From positions 1-41,768 of the forward strand of contig VBEO01000039.1 of assembly GCA_005881825.1 (NCBI GenBank): a stretch of 41,768 nucleotides of DNA. Direction: 5' to 3'. Within the stretch, counting starts at the first letter, position 1, and every line of letters starts with the position of its first letter. The position numbers and the translations under genes were made by a program. The notes below the pieces were generated by a model. It was not told the origin of the DNA. It saw nothing but the letters and a program-made list of their open reading frames with translations, and made no database searches. The stretch comes from Chloroflexota bacterium. Its GTDB lineage: Bacteria; Chloroflexota; Dormibacteria; Dormibacterales; Dormibacteraceae. Of the stretch, positions 8,689 to 16,934 are shown piece after piece.

Positions 8689-10096
8689 GGCCGTCCGCGA
8701 GGGCCTCGCGGACGAGATGGAGCGCGACCCGCGCGTGGTGCTCCTGGGTGAGGACATCGGGCGCCTGGGCGGTGTCTTCCGGGCCACCGACGGCCTCCTC
8801 GACCGCTTTGGAGCGGAGCGCGTCATCGACACCCCCATGGCCGAAAACGCGATCGCCGGCATCGCCATGGGCCTGGCCATGCGCGGGCTGCGGCCGGTGG
8901 CCGAGATTCAGTTCGCCGACTTCATGCACGCGGCGATGGACCACATCGTGGGCGAGGCCGCCAAGCTTCGCTACCGCACCGCGGGCGATTGGACGGCGCC
9001 CATGGTCGTGCGCACCGCCTACGGCGGCGGGTTTCGCGGCGGCCCCTACCACTCCCAGAGCGTGGAGGCCTTCTACAGCCACGTTCCCGGCTTGAAGGTG
9101 ATGGCGCCCTCCTTCCCGGACGACGCCAAGGGCATGCTCACCGCCGCCATCCGGGATCCCGACCCGGTCGTTTTCCTGGAACACAAGCGCACCTACCGGG
9201 CGATCACGGGACCTGTGCCCGACGGCGAGCACGTGGTCGCCGACGGCCGCCTGCGGGTGGCCCGCCCGGGCGACGCCCTGACCATCGTGGGCTGGGGCAT
9301 GATGCTGCACGAAGCGCTGGCGGCGGCCGACGAGCTGGCCGGCGACGGCATCGAGGCGGAGGTCCTCGACCTGCGCTGGCTGCTGCCGATCGATCGCGAG
9401 GGGCTGCTCGAGTCACTGGGGCGGACCGGGAGGCTGCTGGTCGTGCACGAGGACACGCTGACCATGGGTCTGGGCGCCGAGCTCTGTGCCCTGGCCGCCG
9501 AAGCGGGCGTCCTCCAGGCGCCCCCGGCGCGGGTGGCGATGCCGGACGCCGGCGGGATCCCGGTGGCCGACGCCATGGAAGACGCCATGCTCCCCAACCG
9601 CCACCAGGTAGTCGAGGCAGCGAGACGCCTGGTCTCCTCCCCAGGAAATGGGGAGGTCCGGCCCGGAGGGCCGGGGAGGGGGTCGTGGTTCGACGCCGCC
9701 ATCCCCGAAGCGTCCAGCGTCATCGAGGTCCGACTCCCCGAGGTCCACCTGGAACTGGTGATGGCGGCGGTTGCCGAGGCTTGCCGGGCGGTACCGCAGA
9801 GCAACGCCACCTTCACCTGGGAGGCGATCCGCCTCCACGACCAGCTGAGCGTCGACCTCGACCTGGGCCCTCTCTCCCCCGCCCGCGGCGGCGGCACCTT
9901 CACCCTCGTCGACTACGGCCTCGGCGGCTCCCTGCTCGGCCTGCCGGCGGTGCGCCCGGGCCAGACCGCCGCCCTGCGCGTGGGCGCCGTGCGTGACGGC
10001 CGCGCCTACGTCGCGCTGGCAGTCGACCACCGAGCCGTCGACGGCGCCGACGCCGGGCGCTTCCTGGCGACCCTCAAGCGCTGCCTGGAAGAGTGA
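8660..10096 (+). CDS. E1 beta subunit fused to a shortened E2 acyltransferase-like domain
   Basis: 478 residues in one uninterrupted frame. Residues 1 to about 324 are a complete transketolase-like E1 beta (LGEDIGRLGGVFRAT, DTPMAENAIAG, SHVPGLKVMAPSFPDDAKG). Residues 343-478 resemble the acyltransferase catalytic domain of E2: GGGTFTLVDYGLGGS, then AVDHRAVDGADAGRFL, with the catalytic-type His at 457. This part is only about 135 residues against the usual 230 and lacks the GLxVPVxxD section. There is no lipoyl or peripheral-subunit-binding domain. The linker (326-341) is encoded by a palindromic repeat. The start is TTG with AGGAG 4 bases ahead. E1 beta identity is firm; activity of the E2-like part is unproven. 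Confidence 0.85.
   Translation: MSTHTLSLLEAVREGLADEMERDPRVVLLGEDIGRLGGVFRATDGLLDRFGAERVIDTPMAENAIAGIAMGLAMRGLRPVAEIQFADFMHAAMDHIVGEAAKLRYRTAGDWTAPMVVRTAYGGGFRGGPYHSQSVEAFYSHVPGLKVMAPSFPDDAKGMLTAAIRDPDPVVFLEHKRTYRAITGPVPDGEHVVADGRLRVARPGDALTIVGWGMMLHEALAAADELAGDGIEAEVLDLRWLLPIDREGLLESLGRTGRLLVVHEDTLTMGLGAELCALAAEAGVLQAPPARVAMPDAGGIPVADAMEDAMLPNRHQVVEAARRLVSSPGNGEVRPGGPGRGSWFDAAIPEASSVIEVRLPEVHLELVMAAVAEACRAVPQSNATFTWEAIRLHDQLSVDLDLGPLSPARGGGTFTLVDYGLGGSLLGLPAVRPGQTAALRVGAVRDGRAYVALAVDHRAVDGADAGRFLATLKRCLEE
9636..9682. repeat. GC-rich double palindrome inside the E1 beta-E2 coding frame
   Basis: Two adjacent perfect stems: CCTCCCC (9636-9642) with GGGGAGG (9650-9656), and CCGGCCC (9658-9664) with GGGCCGG (9668-9674), followed by a G-rich run. 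This form, a CTCCCC...GGGGAG hairpin next to a GGCCC...GGGCC hairpin, resembles short intergenic palindromic repeats seen in many copies in GC-rich genomes. Here it is translated, giving residues 326-341 (Ser, Pro, Gly, Asn, Glu, Val, Arg). Confidence 0.7.
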
Positions 10097-10138
10097 TGGC
10101 CGTCGCGGTCATGTGGGTGCGTTTCCACAGCCGTACCT

Positions 10139-10144
10139 CATAAT
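10139..10144 (+). promoter_or_regulatory. Candidate -10 element for the GHL10 gene
   Basis: CATAAT matches the bacterial -10 consensus at 5 of 6 positions and stands out in GC-rich surroundings. It ends 11 bases before the GTG start at 10156, so the transcript would have almost no leader, consistent with the absence of a ribosome-binding site there. No clear -35 is seen. Confidence 0.45.
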
Positions 10145-10155
10145 TCGCAGCCCCC

Positions 10156-11520
10156 GTGTCGCGTCTCGCGCTGGCTGCGCTGGTCCTCCTGGTTTTCGCG
10201 TGCACCGCCCAGGCGGCGCCAGCGGCCGTCGTCAGCCCGAGCTCGGAGGCCATGGTCGCGCCTGAACCCACACCGACGCCGGTGACGCTGGGCCCCCCGC
10301 AGTACCGCGGCCTGTGGGCCGACGCCTTCCATGAAGGCTTCAAGTCGCAAGCCCAGGCGGAGCGGCTGCTGCAGGACGCCCAGCGGGCCAACGTCAACGC
10401 GCTCTTCATCCAGGTCCGAAAGGCCGGAGACGCCTACTACAACGACTCCTTCGAGCCGCGAGCCGGAGACATCCAGGGGCCGCCCCGCTTCGACCCGCTC
10501 GCCTTCCTGATCAAGCGCGCCCACTCGGCCAATCCCAGGCTCGAGGTGCACGCCTGGGTCAACGTGTTCTACGTCGGCCGCTCGAGCGCCGTCTGGCAGC
10601 GCAACCCCGACTGGGTCAACCGCACGTCCGGCGGCACTGCCGGCCCCTACCTCGACCCCGGCAGCCCTGGCGCGCAGGCCTATACCCGTGAGGTCTTCCT
10701 GCACCTGGCCACGGCGTACGACATCGATGGGATCCACCTCGACTTCGTGCGCTACCCGGAGGGCGGGAACTGGGGCTACAGCCCATCGGCGCTGTCGGCC
10801 TACGGCCAGGGCTCACCCGATCCCGCAGATCCGGCCTGGAGCCAGTGGCGCCGAGACCAGGTGACCGGCTTCGTGCGCGGCCTCGGTAAGGACCTGGTGG
10901 CCGCCAAGCCGCATCTCAGGCTGAGCGCAGCCCTAATTCCGTGGGGCTCCGGACCGGCTGACACCGCCGGCTTCGCTGCCAGCCGCGCCTACTCCGAGGT
11001 CTTCCAGGACTGGCGAGGCTGGTTGGAGGCGGGGATCATCGACCTGGCCGTGGTCATGAACTACGACACCGCCTGGAGCGGCTTCGGATCCAAGTGGTTC
11101 GACCAGTGGACCGAGTTCGAGAAGGATCACCAGTACGGCCGCCGCGTCCTGATCGGTGTGGGCGCCTACTTCAACTATCCGGAGGACACCCTCGACCAGA
11201 TCCGGCGCGCCCTGGCGCCGTCGGCGCGCGGCAACTACGCGGCCGGGGTCGCCATCTACTCCTACGCCTCGACATCGGTGTACGGCACGGACGACTACTA
11301 CGCCCACCCCGAGGCCCAGCAGACGCTGCCGCGCCAGCCCTACGCGGCCGACCCCAAGGACCTCAGTTCGCTGACCCAGCGGGCGTCCGAGTTCAACCGC
11401 GGCTTCTGGGATCTGCTCGCGAAGCCCGGCGCCTACACCGACCCCGTGACGGCCGGGCGCATCACCACGCAGCCGGTCTTCACGGCTCCAGCCGCGATCC
11501 CCGTCCTGCCCTGGAAGTGA
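10156..11520 (+). CDS. Secreted glycoside hydrolase-like protein, GHL10 (DUF187/YngK) family
   Basis: 454 residues. The N-terminus is a signal peptide (hydrophobic LALAALVLLVFACTAQA, with a possible lipobox-like Cys), then a Pro/Thr-rich spacer. The rest matches the GHL10 family, a TIM-barrel related to glycoside hydrolases: YRGLWADAFHEGFKS, ANVNALFIQVRKAGDAYYN, VHAWVNVFYVG, YDIDGIHLDFVRYPEGG and VVMNYDTAW are its usual landmarks, with acidic residues in DGIHLDFVRYP likely catalytic. It probably acts outside the membrane on cell-wall or polysaccharide material. The GTG start has no ribosome-binding site. It lies just before a sugar importer, which may take up its products. Confidence 0.82.
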   Translation: MSRLALAALVLLVFACTAQAAPAAVVSPSSEAMVAPEPTPTPVTLGPPQYRGLWADAFHEGFKSQAQAERLLQDAQRANVNALFIQVRKAGDAYYNDSFEPRAGDIQGPPRFDPLAFLIKRAHSANPRLEVHAWVNVFYVGRSSAVWQRNPDWVNRTSGGTAGPYLDPGSPGAQAYTREVFLHLATAYDIDGIHLDFVRYPEGGNWGYSPSALSAYGQGSPDPADPAWSQWRRDQVTGFVRGLGKDLVAAKPHLRLSAALIPWGSGPADTAGFAASRAYSEVFQDWRGWLEAGIIDLAVVMNYDTAWSGFGSKWFDQWTEFEKDHQYGRRVLIGVGAYFNYPEDTLDQIRRALAPSARGNYAAGVAIYSYASTSVYGTDDYYAHPEAQQTLPRQPYAADPKDLSSLTQRASEFNRGFWDLLAKPGAYTDPVTAGRITTQPVFTAPAAIPVLPWK

Positions 11521-11544
11521 CGTTCACGCCCGTTTAACCGCCAA

Positions 11545-12504
11545 TTGGCTACGCTTCGCCGACGGGTGGAGGCGGCCAGCTCCGAGCGTAGGGCGGGCAC
11601 CAGGACGGCGGGCCGGCGCTTGGCGGCCGGCCGGCGCGTGGAGCCTGCCGCCTTTCTCTTCCTGGCTCCCTCGCTGGTGCTCTTCGTGGTCTTCATCTTC
11701 TGGCCGCTCCTGCGCACCGTCTATCTGAGCTTCCACGGGAGCGACATCGTGGGCCGGCCGACCATCTTCGTCGGCCTCGACCAGTACCAGCTGATGCTGT
11801 CGTCGCCGACCGTCCGGGACGTGCTCGCCAATACCTTCCTGTTCTCGTTGATGACCGTCGTCCCCAGCCTGGTTCTGGCCGTCGTGATCGCGCTGCTGCT
11901 GCAGCAGCGGATCGCGGGCATCGGCGTCTTCCGGACCCTCATGGCGACACCCTTCGCTTTCTCGGTGGCCACGGCCTCGGTCGTCTTCGCGATCTTTTTC
12001 AACCCCGGCGTGGGCGTCTTCAACAGCTTTCTGCAGCTGTTCGGGCAGCATCCGGTGGGCTGGCTGACCGATCCCTCCCGGGCGCTGGCGTCGGTGGCCG
12101 TGACCACCGTCTGGCTGCAGCTCGGCTACTGCGTGCTGGTGCTCTCGGCCGGGCTGGGCGCCATCCCCGAAGAGCTGTACGAGGCCGCGCGACTGGACGG
12201 CGCGCGGGCGCTGGCCATGACCCGCCACGTGACGCTGCCTTTGCTGACGCCGACACTCTTCTTTCTGCTGGTGGTGACCACCATCACCTCCCTGCAATCG
12301 TTCGGCCAGATCCACATCCTCACGCGCGGCGGTCCGGCGGGCGCCACCACCACGCTCGTCTACTCCGTGTATGTCAACGCCTTCGCGTTCGGAAACTCGA
12401 ACTTCGGCCTCGCCTCGGCGCAGGCGATGGTGCTGTTCGTGGTCGTGCTCGCGGTCACGACCGTGCAGTTCGGGGTGCTCGAACGCCGGGTGTTCTACCG
12501 GTGA
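11545..12504 (+). CDS. Carbohydrate ABC transporter permease, MalF/UgpA type
   Basis: 319 residues with six hydrophobic segments, the first at about 36-58 (FLFLAPSLVLFVVFIFWPLL). The cytoplasmic EAA loop that docks to the ATPase reads EAARLDGARALAMTRHVTLPLL. It forms the membrane channel together with the next gene, which it overlaps by GTGA. TTG start at 11545 after a short Arg-rich N-terminus; an internal start is possible because the first 35 residues are not conserved in type. No ATPase is encoded next to this importer. Confidence 0.9.
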   Translation: MATLRRRVEAASSERRAGTRTAGRRLAAGRRVEPAAFLFLAPSLVLFVVFIFWPLLRTVYLSFHGSDIVGRPTIFVGLDQYQLMLSSPTVRDVLANTFLFSLMTVVPSLVLAVVIALLLQQRIAGIGVFRTLMATPFAFSVATASVVFAIFFNPGVGVFNSFLQLFGQHPVGWLTDPSRALASVAVTTVWLQLGYCVLVLSAGLGAIPEELYEAARLDGARALAMTRHVTLPLLTPTLFFLLVVTTITSLQSFGQIHILTRGGPAGATTTLVYSVYVNAFAFGNSNFGLASAQAMVLFVVVLAVTTVQFGVLERRVFYR

Positions 12505-13322
12505 GCGCCCTGTCGCGCACCTTGACCTATGGGCTGCTGGCAGCGGTCACCTTCGTGCTCCTGTTCCCGCTGCTCTATGCCATCGCGGGGTCGATGATGA
12601 CGCCGCAGGAGCTGGCCAGCTACCCGCCGGTGCTGGTCCCCCGCCAACCCCGGCTGCAAAGCTTCGCCGACGTGCTCCGCGCCATACCGCTGCTGCGCGA
12701 GTACGCGAACAGCGTGATCGTGTCGCTGTGCGTGGCGGCGGGCCAGCTGCTCACCGCCACGCTGAGCGCTTACGCCTTCGCGTTCCTGCGCATGCCGTTC
12801 CGCAACGCGGTGTTCGCCGTCTTCCTCGCCACCATGTTCATACCCTGGGAGGCGACGATCATCCCCAACTACCTGTTCATGGCGGATGCGGGGCTGATCA
12901 ACACCTACGGCGCGCTGATCCTGCCCTTCCTGGCGGCAGGGTTCGGCACCTTCCTGCTCCGGCAGTTCTTCCTCAGCTTCCCGCGCGATCTTTACGAGGC
13001 GGCCCTGGTCGACGGCTGCGGGCACCTCCGCTTTCTGACCACCATCCTGGTCCCGCTCTCCCGGCCGGCGCTGGCCTCGCTCGGCATCTACGCCTTCCTG
13101 CAGGCGTGGAACCAATACTTCTGGCCACTGCTGGTCACCAAGACCGAGGAGATGCAAACTCTGCAGATCGGCATCTCGCGGCTGCGGGACATCGAGAGCG
13201 CGGTCGCACCCAACTTCATCCTGGCCGGCACCGTGCTGGCGCTGATCCCGACGCTTGTCCTCATCTACATCGGCCAGCGCCACATCGTGCGCGGCCTCAC
13301 CGCCGGCGCCCTGCGCGGCTAA
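12501..13322 (+). CDS. Carbohydrate ABC transporter permease, MalG/UgpE type
   Basis: 273 residues, six transmembrane segments, first at about 9-30. The EAA loop is EAALVDGCGHLRFLTTILVPLS and the C-terminus ends with GLTAGALRG, typical of MalG-type permeases. GTG start overlaps the stop of the partner permease. The binding-protein gene starts 12 bases downstream behind AAAGGAG. Substrate unknown; binding protein and neighbouring hydrolase suggest a carbohydrate. Confidence 0.9.
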   Translation: MSALSRTLTYGLLAAVTFVLLFPLLYAIAGSMMTPQELASYPPVLVPRQPRLQSFADVLRAIPLLREYANSVIVSLCVAAGQLLTATLSAYAFAFLRMPFRNAVFAVFLATMFIPWEATIIPNYLFMADAGLINTYGALILPFLAAGFGTFLLRQFFLSFPRDLYEAALVDGCGHLRFLTTILVPLSRPALASLGIYAFLQAWNQYFWPLLVTKTEEMQTLQIGISRLRDIESAVAPNFILAGTVLALIPTLVLIYIGQRHIVRGLTAGALRG

Positions 13323-13334
13323 AGGAGTGACGAC

Positions 13335-14702
13335 GTGAAGAGAGTGCTGACGATGCTGCTGGTGACGGTGGTAATCGCCGCCTGTGGAAGCTCGACCTCA
13401 TCGCCGCCGCCGAATCCGCTCGACGACAAAGCCTCGCCGCCGGCGGGCGGCGTCGAGCTGCAGTTCTGGCACGGCTTCTCAGCGGGCGCCAACCAGGACG
13501 CCACCAACTACCTGGTCTCCCAGTTCAACTCGCAGCACACGGGCTCCATCCGCGTCACCGCGACTTATGCCGGCAACTACGACGACACCTTTGCCAAGTA
13601 CAAGGCGTCCATCCAATCCAACCAGCTGCCCGACCTCGTGCAGATCTATGACATCGGCACCCGCTTCATGATCGACAGCGGCACCATCCAGCCGATGCAG
13701 GTCTTCATCGACCACGACAAGTACAACGTCAGCGACCTGGAGCCGAACCTGCTCGGCTATTTCTCGATCAGCGGAAAGCTGTACTCGATGCCCTGGAACA
13801 ACTCCACGCCGCTGCTCTACTACAACAAGGACGCTTTCCAGAAGGCCGGATTGGATCCCAACAAGCCTCCGCGCACGCTGGCTGAGATCCGCGACTATGC
13901 GCAGAAGCTCACCGTCAAAGACTCGTCCGGCAACGTCACTCAGTACGGGTTTGGCGCCGCCATCTATGGCTGGTTCCTTGAGCAGCTGACGGCTCAAGCC
14001 GATCAGCAGTACTGCAACAACGGCAACGGGCGTGACAAGTCCGCGTCCAAGGTCAACCTCAACCAGCCGACCGATGTGAACGTCGTCGACTGGTGGACCA
14101 AGATGGTCGGTGACGGCATCGCGCTTAACACCGGTCGCAACACCACCGATGCCCAGAACGCGTTCAAGGCCGGCAAGATGGCCATCACGCTGGAGTCGAC
14201 GGGCGTCATGCGCGGTTTCCAGTCGGCGGTGAAGTTCCAGCTCGGGGCCGGCTTCTTCCCCAAGCCCACGGACACCACGAGCGGTGGGCCGATCATCGGC
14301 GGCGCGTCGCTCTGGATCGTCAACAAGAAGCCGTCCTACGTCCAGAAGGCCGCCTGGGAGTTCGTCAAGTTCCTGGAGCAGCCGCAGAACATGGCTTACT
14401 GGCACACGCACACCGGCTACTTCCCGGTCTCCAAAGCCGCGCAGAGCGACCCTTCGGACGTGGCCTGGCGCCAGCAGTACCCGCTCTTCAACGTGGCCAT
14501 CGACCAGCTGCACCAGACCAAGCTGGACAAGGCGTCGCAGGGGTGCCTGCTGGGCGTGATGCCCGCGACCCGGCAAGCCGCCGAGGTGGGTATGGAGGCC
14601 GCCATCACCAAGAAGTCGCCACCGCAAAAGGCGATGGACGATGCGGTGGCCTCGATCCAGCCCCAGATCGACCAGTACAACCAGGCAGTAGGCAAGTCGT
14701 AG
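13335..14702 (+). CDS. Carbohydrate-binding lipoprotein of the ABC importer
   Basis: 455 residues, extracellular solute-binding protein family 1. The signal peptide ends in a lipobox (VVIAAC, Cys17), followed by a Ser/Pro-rich tether. The mature domain has the usual UgpB-like features: VELQFWHGFSAG, YYNKDAFQKAGLDP, GKMAITLESTGVMRGF and GGASLWIVNKK. The GTG start follows AAAGGAG by 8 bases. Last gene of the permease-permease-binding protein unit. Its TAG stop (14700-14702) is the TAG of a CGTAGGGG repeat edge, so the repeat abuts or supplies the stop. Confidence 0.9.
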   Translation: MKRVLTMLLVTVVIAACGSSTSSPPPNPLDDKASPPAGGVELQFWHGFSAGANQDATNYLVSQFNSQHTGSIRVTATYAGNYDDTFAKYKASIQSNQLPDLVQIYDIGTRFMIDSGTIQPMQVFIDHDKYNVSDLEPNLLGYFSISGKLYSMPWNNSTPLLYYNKDAFQKAGLDPNKPPRTLAEIRDYAQKLTVKDSSGNVTQYGFGAAIYGWFLEQLTAQADQQYCNNGNGRDKSASKVNLNQPTDVNVVDWWTKMVGDGIALNTGRNTTDAQNAFKAGKMAITLESTGVMRGFQSAVKFQLGAGFFPKPTDTTSGGPIIGGASLWIVNKKPSYVQKAAWEFVKFLEQPQNMAYWHTHTGYFPVSKAAQSDPSDVAWRQQYPLFNVAIDQLHQTKLDKASQGCLLGVMPATRQAAEVGMEAAITKKSPPQKAMDDAVASIQPQIDQYNQAVGKS

Positions 14703-14865
14703 GGGAGGGGCTCGCTTCTGTTACGTAGGGGAGGGGCTTGCCCCTCCCGGGCGAGGCGAGCCTCGCCCCTACGTGGTTTCCATCCGTAGGGGAGGGCCTT
14801 GCCCCTCCCTCAGGGCGAGGCGAGCCTCGCCCCTACGTGGTTTTTACGTAGGGGAGGGGCTCGCC
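14698..14865. repeat. Cluster of cloverleaf-like palindromic repeats
   Basis: Two full copies (14723-14774 and 14785-14837) and two partial ones (14698-14715 and 14846-14865). In the first full copy an outer stem ACGTAG / CTACGT encloses two perfect 9-base-pair hairpins: GGGAGGGGC-TT-GCCCCTCCC (14729-14748) and GGGCGAGGC-GA-GCCTCGCCC (14749-14768). The second copy has the same plan with small changes, and the spacer GTGGTTT recurs after both. The cluster lies between convergent genes and contains both their stop codons. It could terminate transcription from both sides. The family resembles REP or miniature mobile elements; no transposase is nearby. Confidence 0.85.
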
Positions 14866-15822
14866 GAAGAGCTGACCCGCCACCGCAAACGGAATCGGCG
14901 TCAACGCTTCCGGCAGCCCGGTCCGCACCCGCACCGAGCGCGCTTCCGGCCGCAGCCGGTCGCCGATCCGGAGCACGCAGACGCCCTGCTCCTCCAGCCG
15001 GCGGCCGAGCCGCCGCATGTCGGCCCGGGCCGGGCCGGCCGCCTCCAGCAGCAGCACCGGCAGCTCGGGGTCGACCGCCGCGATGGGACCGTGCATGAAG
15101 TCGGCCACGGAGCGCGCCTCGGCCAGCAGGTAGGAGGTCTCGGTGACCTTGAGCGCCACCTCCTGGGCCGTGGCCAGGTGGTAGCCGCGGCCGATCGCCG
15201 CCAGGCGGCGGCCCTCGACGGCCTCGGCCAGACGGCCGGCGTCGCTTTCCAGCGCGGCGGCCGCCGCACAGGGCAGGGACTCGATGGCGGCCCGGAAATC
15301 GGGATCCGGATCGAGGGCCCAGGAGAGCATGGCCAGGCAGAGCAGGCTGGCCGTGTACGTCTTGGAGGCCGGCACGCTGCGCTCGCGGCCGGCTCCCATG
15401 GGCACCACCACGTCCGCCGCGCGGCCCAGCCGTGAGGCCCGCTCGTTGACGATCGCGAAGGCCGGCCGGCTTTGCCGGCGCGCTTCTTCGACCACCGCCG
15501 CCACGTCGGGCGAGGCGCCGGACTGGCTGATCGCGAGCACGGCCAACCCCTCGAGACGGGGCGGGCTGCCGTAGAGCGTGAAGGCCGAGGGCGCGGCCAG
15601 CGCCACCGGGAGCCGGTTCCGGATCTCGAAGAGGTACTTGGCGTAGGTGGCGGCGTGGTCGGAGCTGCCGCGGGCGGCCAGAAGAAGGGCGGCCGGCCGC
15701 TGCCGGCGGATCCGGGCGGCGACCTCCTCGACCTCCGCCCAGCCCGACTCCAGCCGGCGCGCCAGGACCTCCGGCTGGGACCGGATCTCCTCCAGGAAGA
15801 TCGAGTTCAATCCCGGGGACAC
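14833..15822 (-). CDS. SIS-domain sugar-phosphate isomerase/deaminase (GlmS isomerase-domain type), C-terminus truncated
   Basis: 329 residues, two SIS domains as in the GlmS isomerase half and AgaS-type deaminases, with no glutaminase domain. Seen: LLAARGSSDHAATYAKYLFE, AISQSGASPDV, VPASKTYTASL, IGRGYHLATAQEVALKVTE and FMHGPIAAVD. It would turn glucosamine-6-phosphate into fructose-6-phosphate and ammonia, the step after nagA. The start could be GTG at 15822 or TTG at 15810; the latter gives the TTGA overlap usual here. The last ten residues come from a palindromic repeat and replace the conserved ending, which in GlmS carries an active-site Lys, so roughly 25 residues are missing. Activity may be impaired. 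Confidence 0.82.
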   Translation of the reverse strand: MSPGLNSIFLEEIRSQPEVLARRLESGWAEVEEVAARIRRQRPAALLLAARGSSDHAATYAKYLFEIRNRLPVALAAPSAFTLYGSPPRLEGLAVLAISQSGASPDVAAVVEEARRQSRPAFAIVNERASRLGRAADVVVPMGAGRERSVPASKTYTASLLCLAMLSWALDPDPDFRAAIESLPCAAAAALESDAGRLAEAVEGRRLAAIGRGYHLATAQEVALKVTETSYLLAEARSVADFMHGPIAAVDPELPVLLLEAAGPARADMRRLGRRLEEQGVCVLRIGDRLRPEARSVRVRTGLPEALTPIPFAVAGQLFGEPLPYVKTT

Positions 15823-16934
15823 ACCTCGCCGCCGACCAGCGTCAGGCGCACCCGCAGCTCGGCGTCGAGCACAACCAGGTCGGCCGGCAGCCCGGCGGCG
15901 ATCCGGCCCACGCTGCGCTCACCGAGTGCCCGAGCGGGAGTGAGGGTCGCCATCTCCACGACCTCGCGCAGGCCGCAGCCCAGGCCCGCCAGGACCCGGA
16001 CCATGCCGTCCATGGTGGCCAGGCTGCCGGCCAGGGTGCCGTCCTCCCGGCGCACCGTGCGGCCGTCGGAGAGGATCTGCTCGCCGCCCAACAGGTGCTG
16101 CCCGGGCGGCGCGCCGGCAGCGGTGGTCTGGTCGGTGGTCAGCGCGATGCCGCGCGGACCCTTCAAGCGGATCGCCATCTGCATCGCGAGCGGATGCACG
16201 TGCTCGCCGTCGGCGATCAGCCCCAAGGTCGGCCGGTCGTCGAGCAGCGCCGCCCCGGGCAGCCCGGGCTGCCGCTGCCTGAAGGCCGACATGGCGTTGA
16301 AGAGGTGCGTCACGAAGCGGGCGCCGGCTGCGAAGCCCGCCTGCGCCTCCTCGGCGCTGGCGGCGGAATGGCCCAGCGAGACCAGCACGCCGCTCGCCCG
16401 CAGGCGGGCGATGGCGTCCAGCGCCCCCGGCAGCTCGGGCGCGATCGTGGTCATCCGGGGCGGCGCGGCCAGCACCGCCGCCACCCGCTCCGGCGTGGGC
16501 TCCAGCATCTCGGCCGGGTCATGGGCGCCGGCGTGGCGCGGGCTCAAGAACGGTCCTTCGAGGTGCGCGCCCAGGACCCGTGCGCCGCGTGACCGCACTC
16601 GGGCCGCGGCCTCCACGAAGGCCCGGCCCTCAGCGAGCGGTCGAGAGATCAGCGTGGGCATGAAGGCGGTGACGCCGGTCGTGGTGAGGGCCACCGATAT
16701 CCGTTCCATGGCCCCGGCTCCCTCGGTGGCGTCGTAGCCGGCGAACCCGTTCACCTGGAGATCGACGAAGCCGGGCGCCACCACGTCGCCGGGTTGGGTG
16801 AGCAGCTGCGCCCCCGACACCTGATGCTCGCCGGCGCGCACCCACGCCACTCGCCCCTCCTCGACCAGCACCGTGCCAGGCTCCAGGCTGCGCGCCGGTG
16901 TGAGCACGCGGCCGCGGAGCAGGTAGCGGGTCAC
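15807..16934 (-). CDS. nagA: N-acetylglucosamine-6-phosphate deacetylase
   Basis: 375 residues. Cytoplasmic metal-dependent amidohydrolase making glucosamine-6-phosphate and acetate. Landmarks: GDVVAPGFVDLQVNGFAGYD at the barrel entry, HLEGPFLS with the metal-binding Glu, GHSAAS and THLFNAM with metal-binding His residues, and LTTDQTTAAG with the catalytic Asp. The GTG start at 16934 gives a GTGA overlap with nagZ; longer upstream extensions are nagZ in another frame. Neighbours nagZ and the SIS deaminase make the role in GlcNAc recycling convincing. Confidence 0.92.
   Translation of the reverse strand: MTRYLLRGRVLTPARSLEPGTVLVEEGRVAWVRAGEHQVSGAQLLTQPGDVVAPGFVDLQVNGFAGYDATEGAGAMERISVALTTTGVTAFMPTLISRPLAEGRAFVEAAARVRSRGARVLGAHLEGPFLSPRHAGAHDPAEMLEPTPERVAAVLAAPPRMTTIAPELPGALDAIARLRASGVLVSLGHSAASAEEAQAGFAAGARFVTHLFNAMSAFRQRQPGLPGAALLDDRPTLGLIADGEHVHPLAMQMAIRLKGPRGIALTTDQTTAAGAPPGQHLLGGEQILSDGRTVRREDGTLAGSLATMDGMVRVLAGLGCGLREVVEMATLTPARALGERSVGRIAAGLPADLVVLDAELRVRLTLVGGEVCPRD

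Noticed and set aside
6805-8880. Open frame of 691 codons on the minus strand across the methyltransferase and E1 alpha region
   Set aside because: Shadow of real plus-strand genes; no motif, start signal or domain is visible.
14698-14865. CRISPR array
   Set aside because: The units are internally palindromic, spacers are short and nearly identical, and no cas gene is near.
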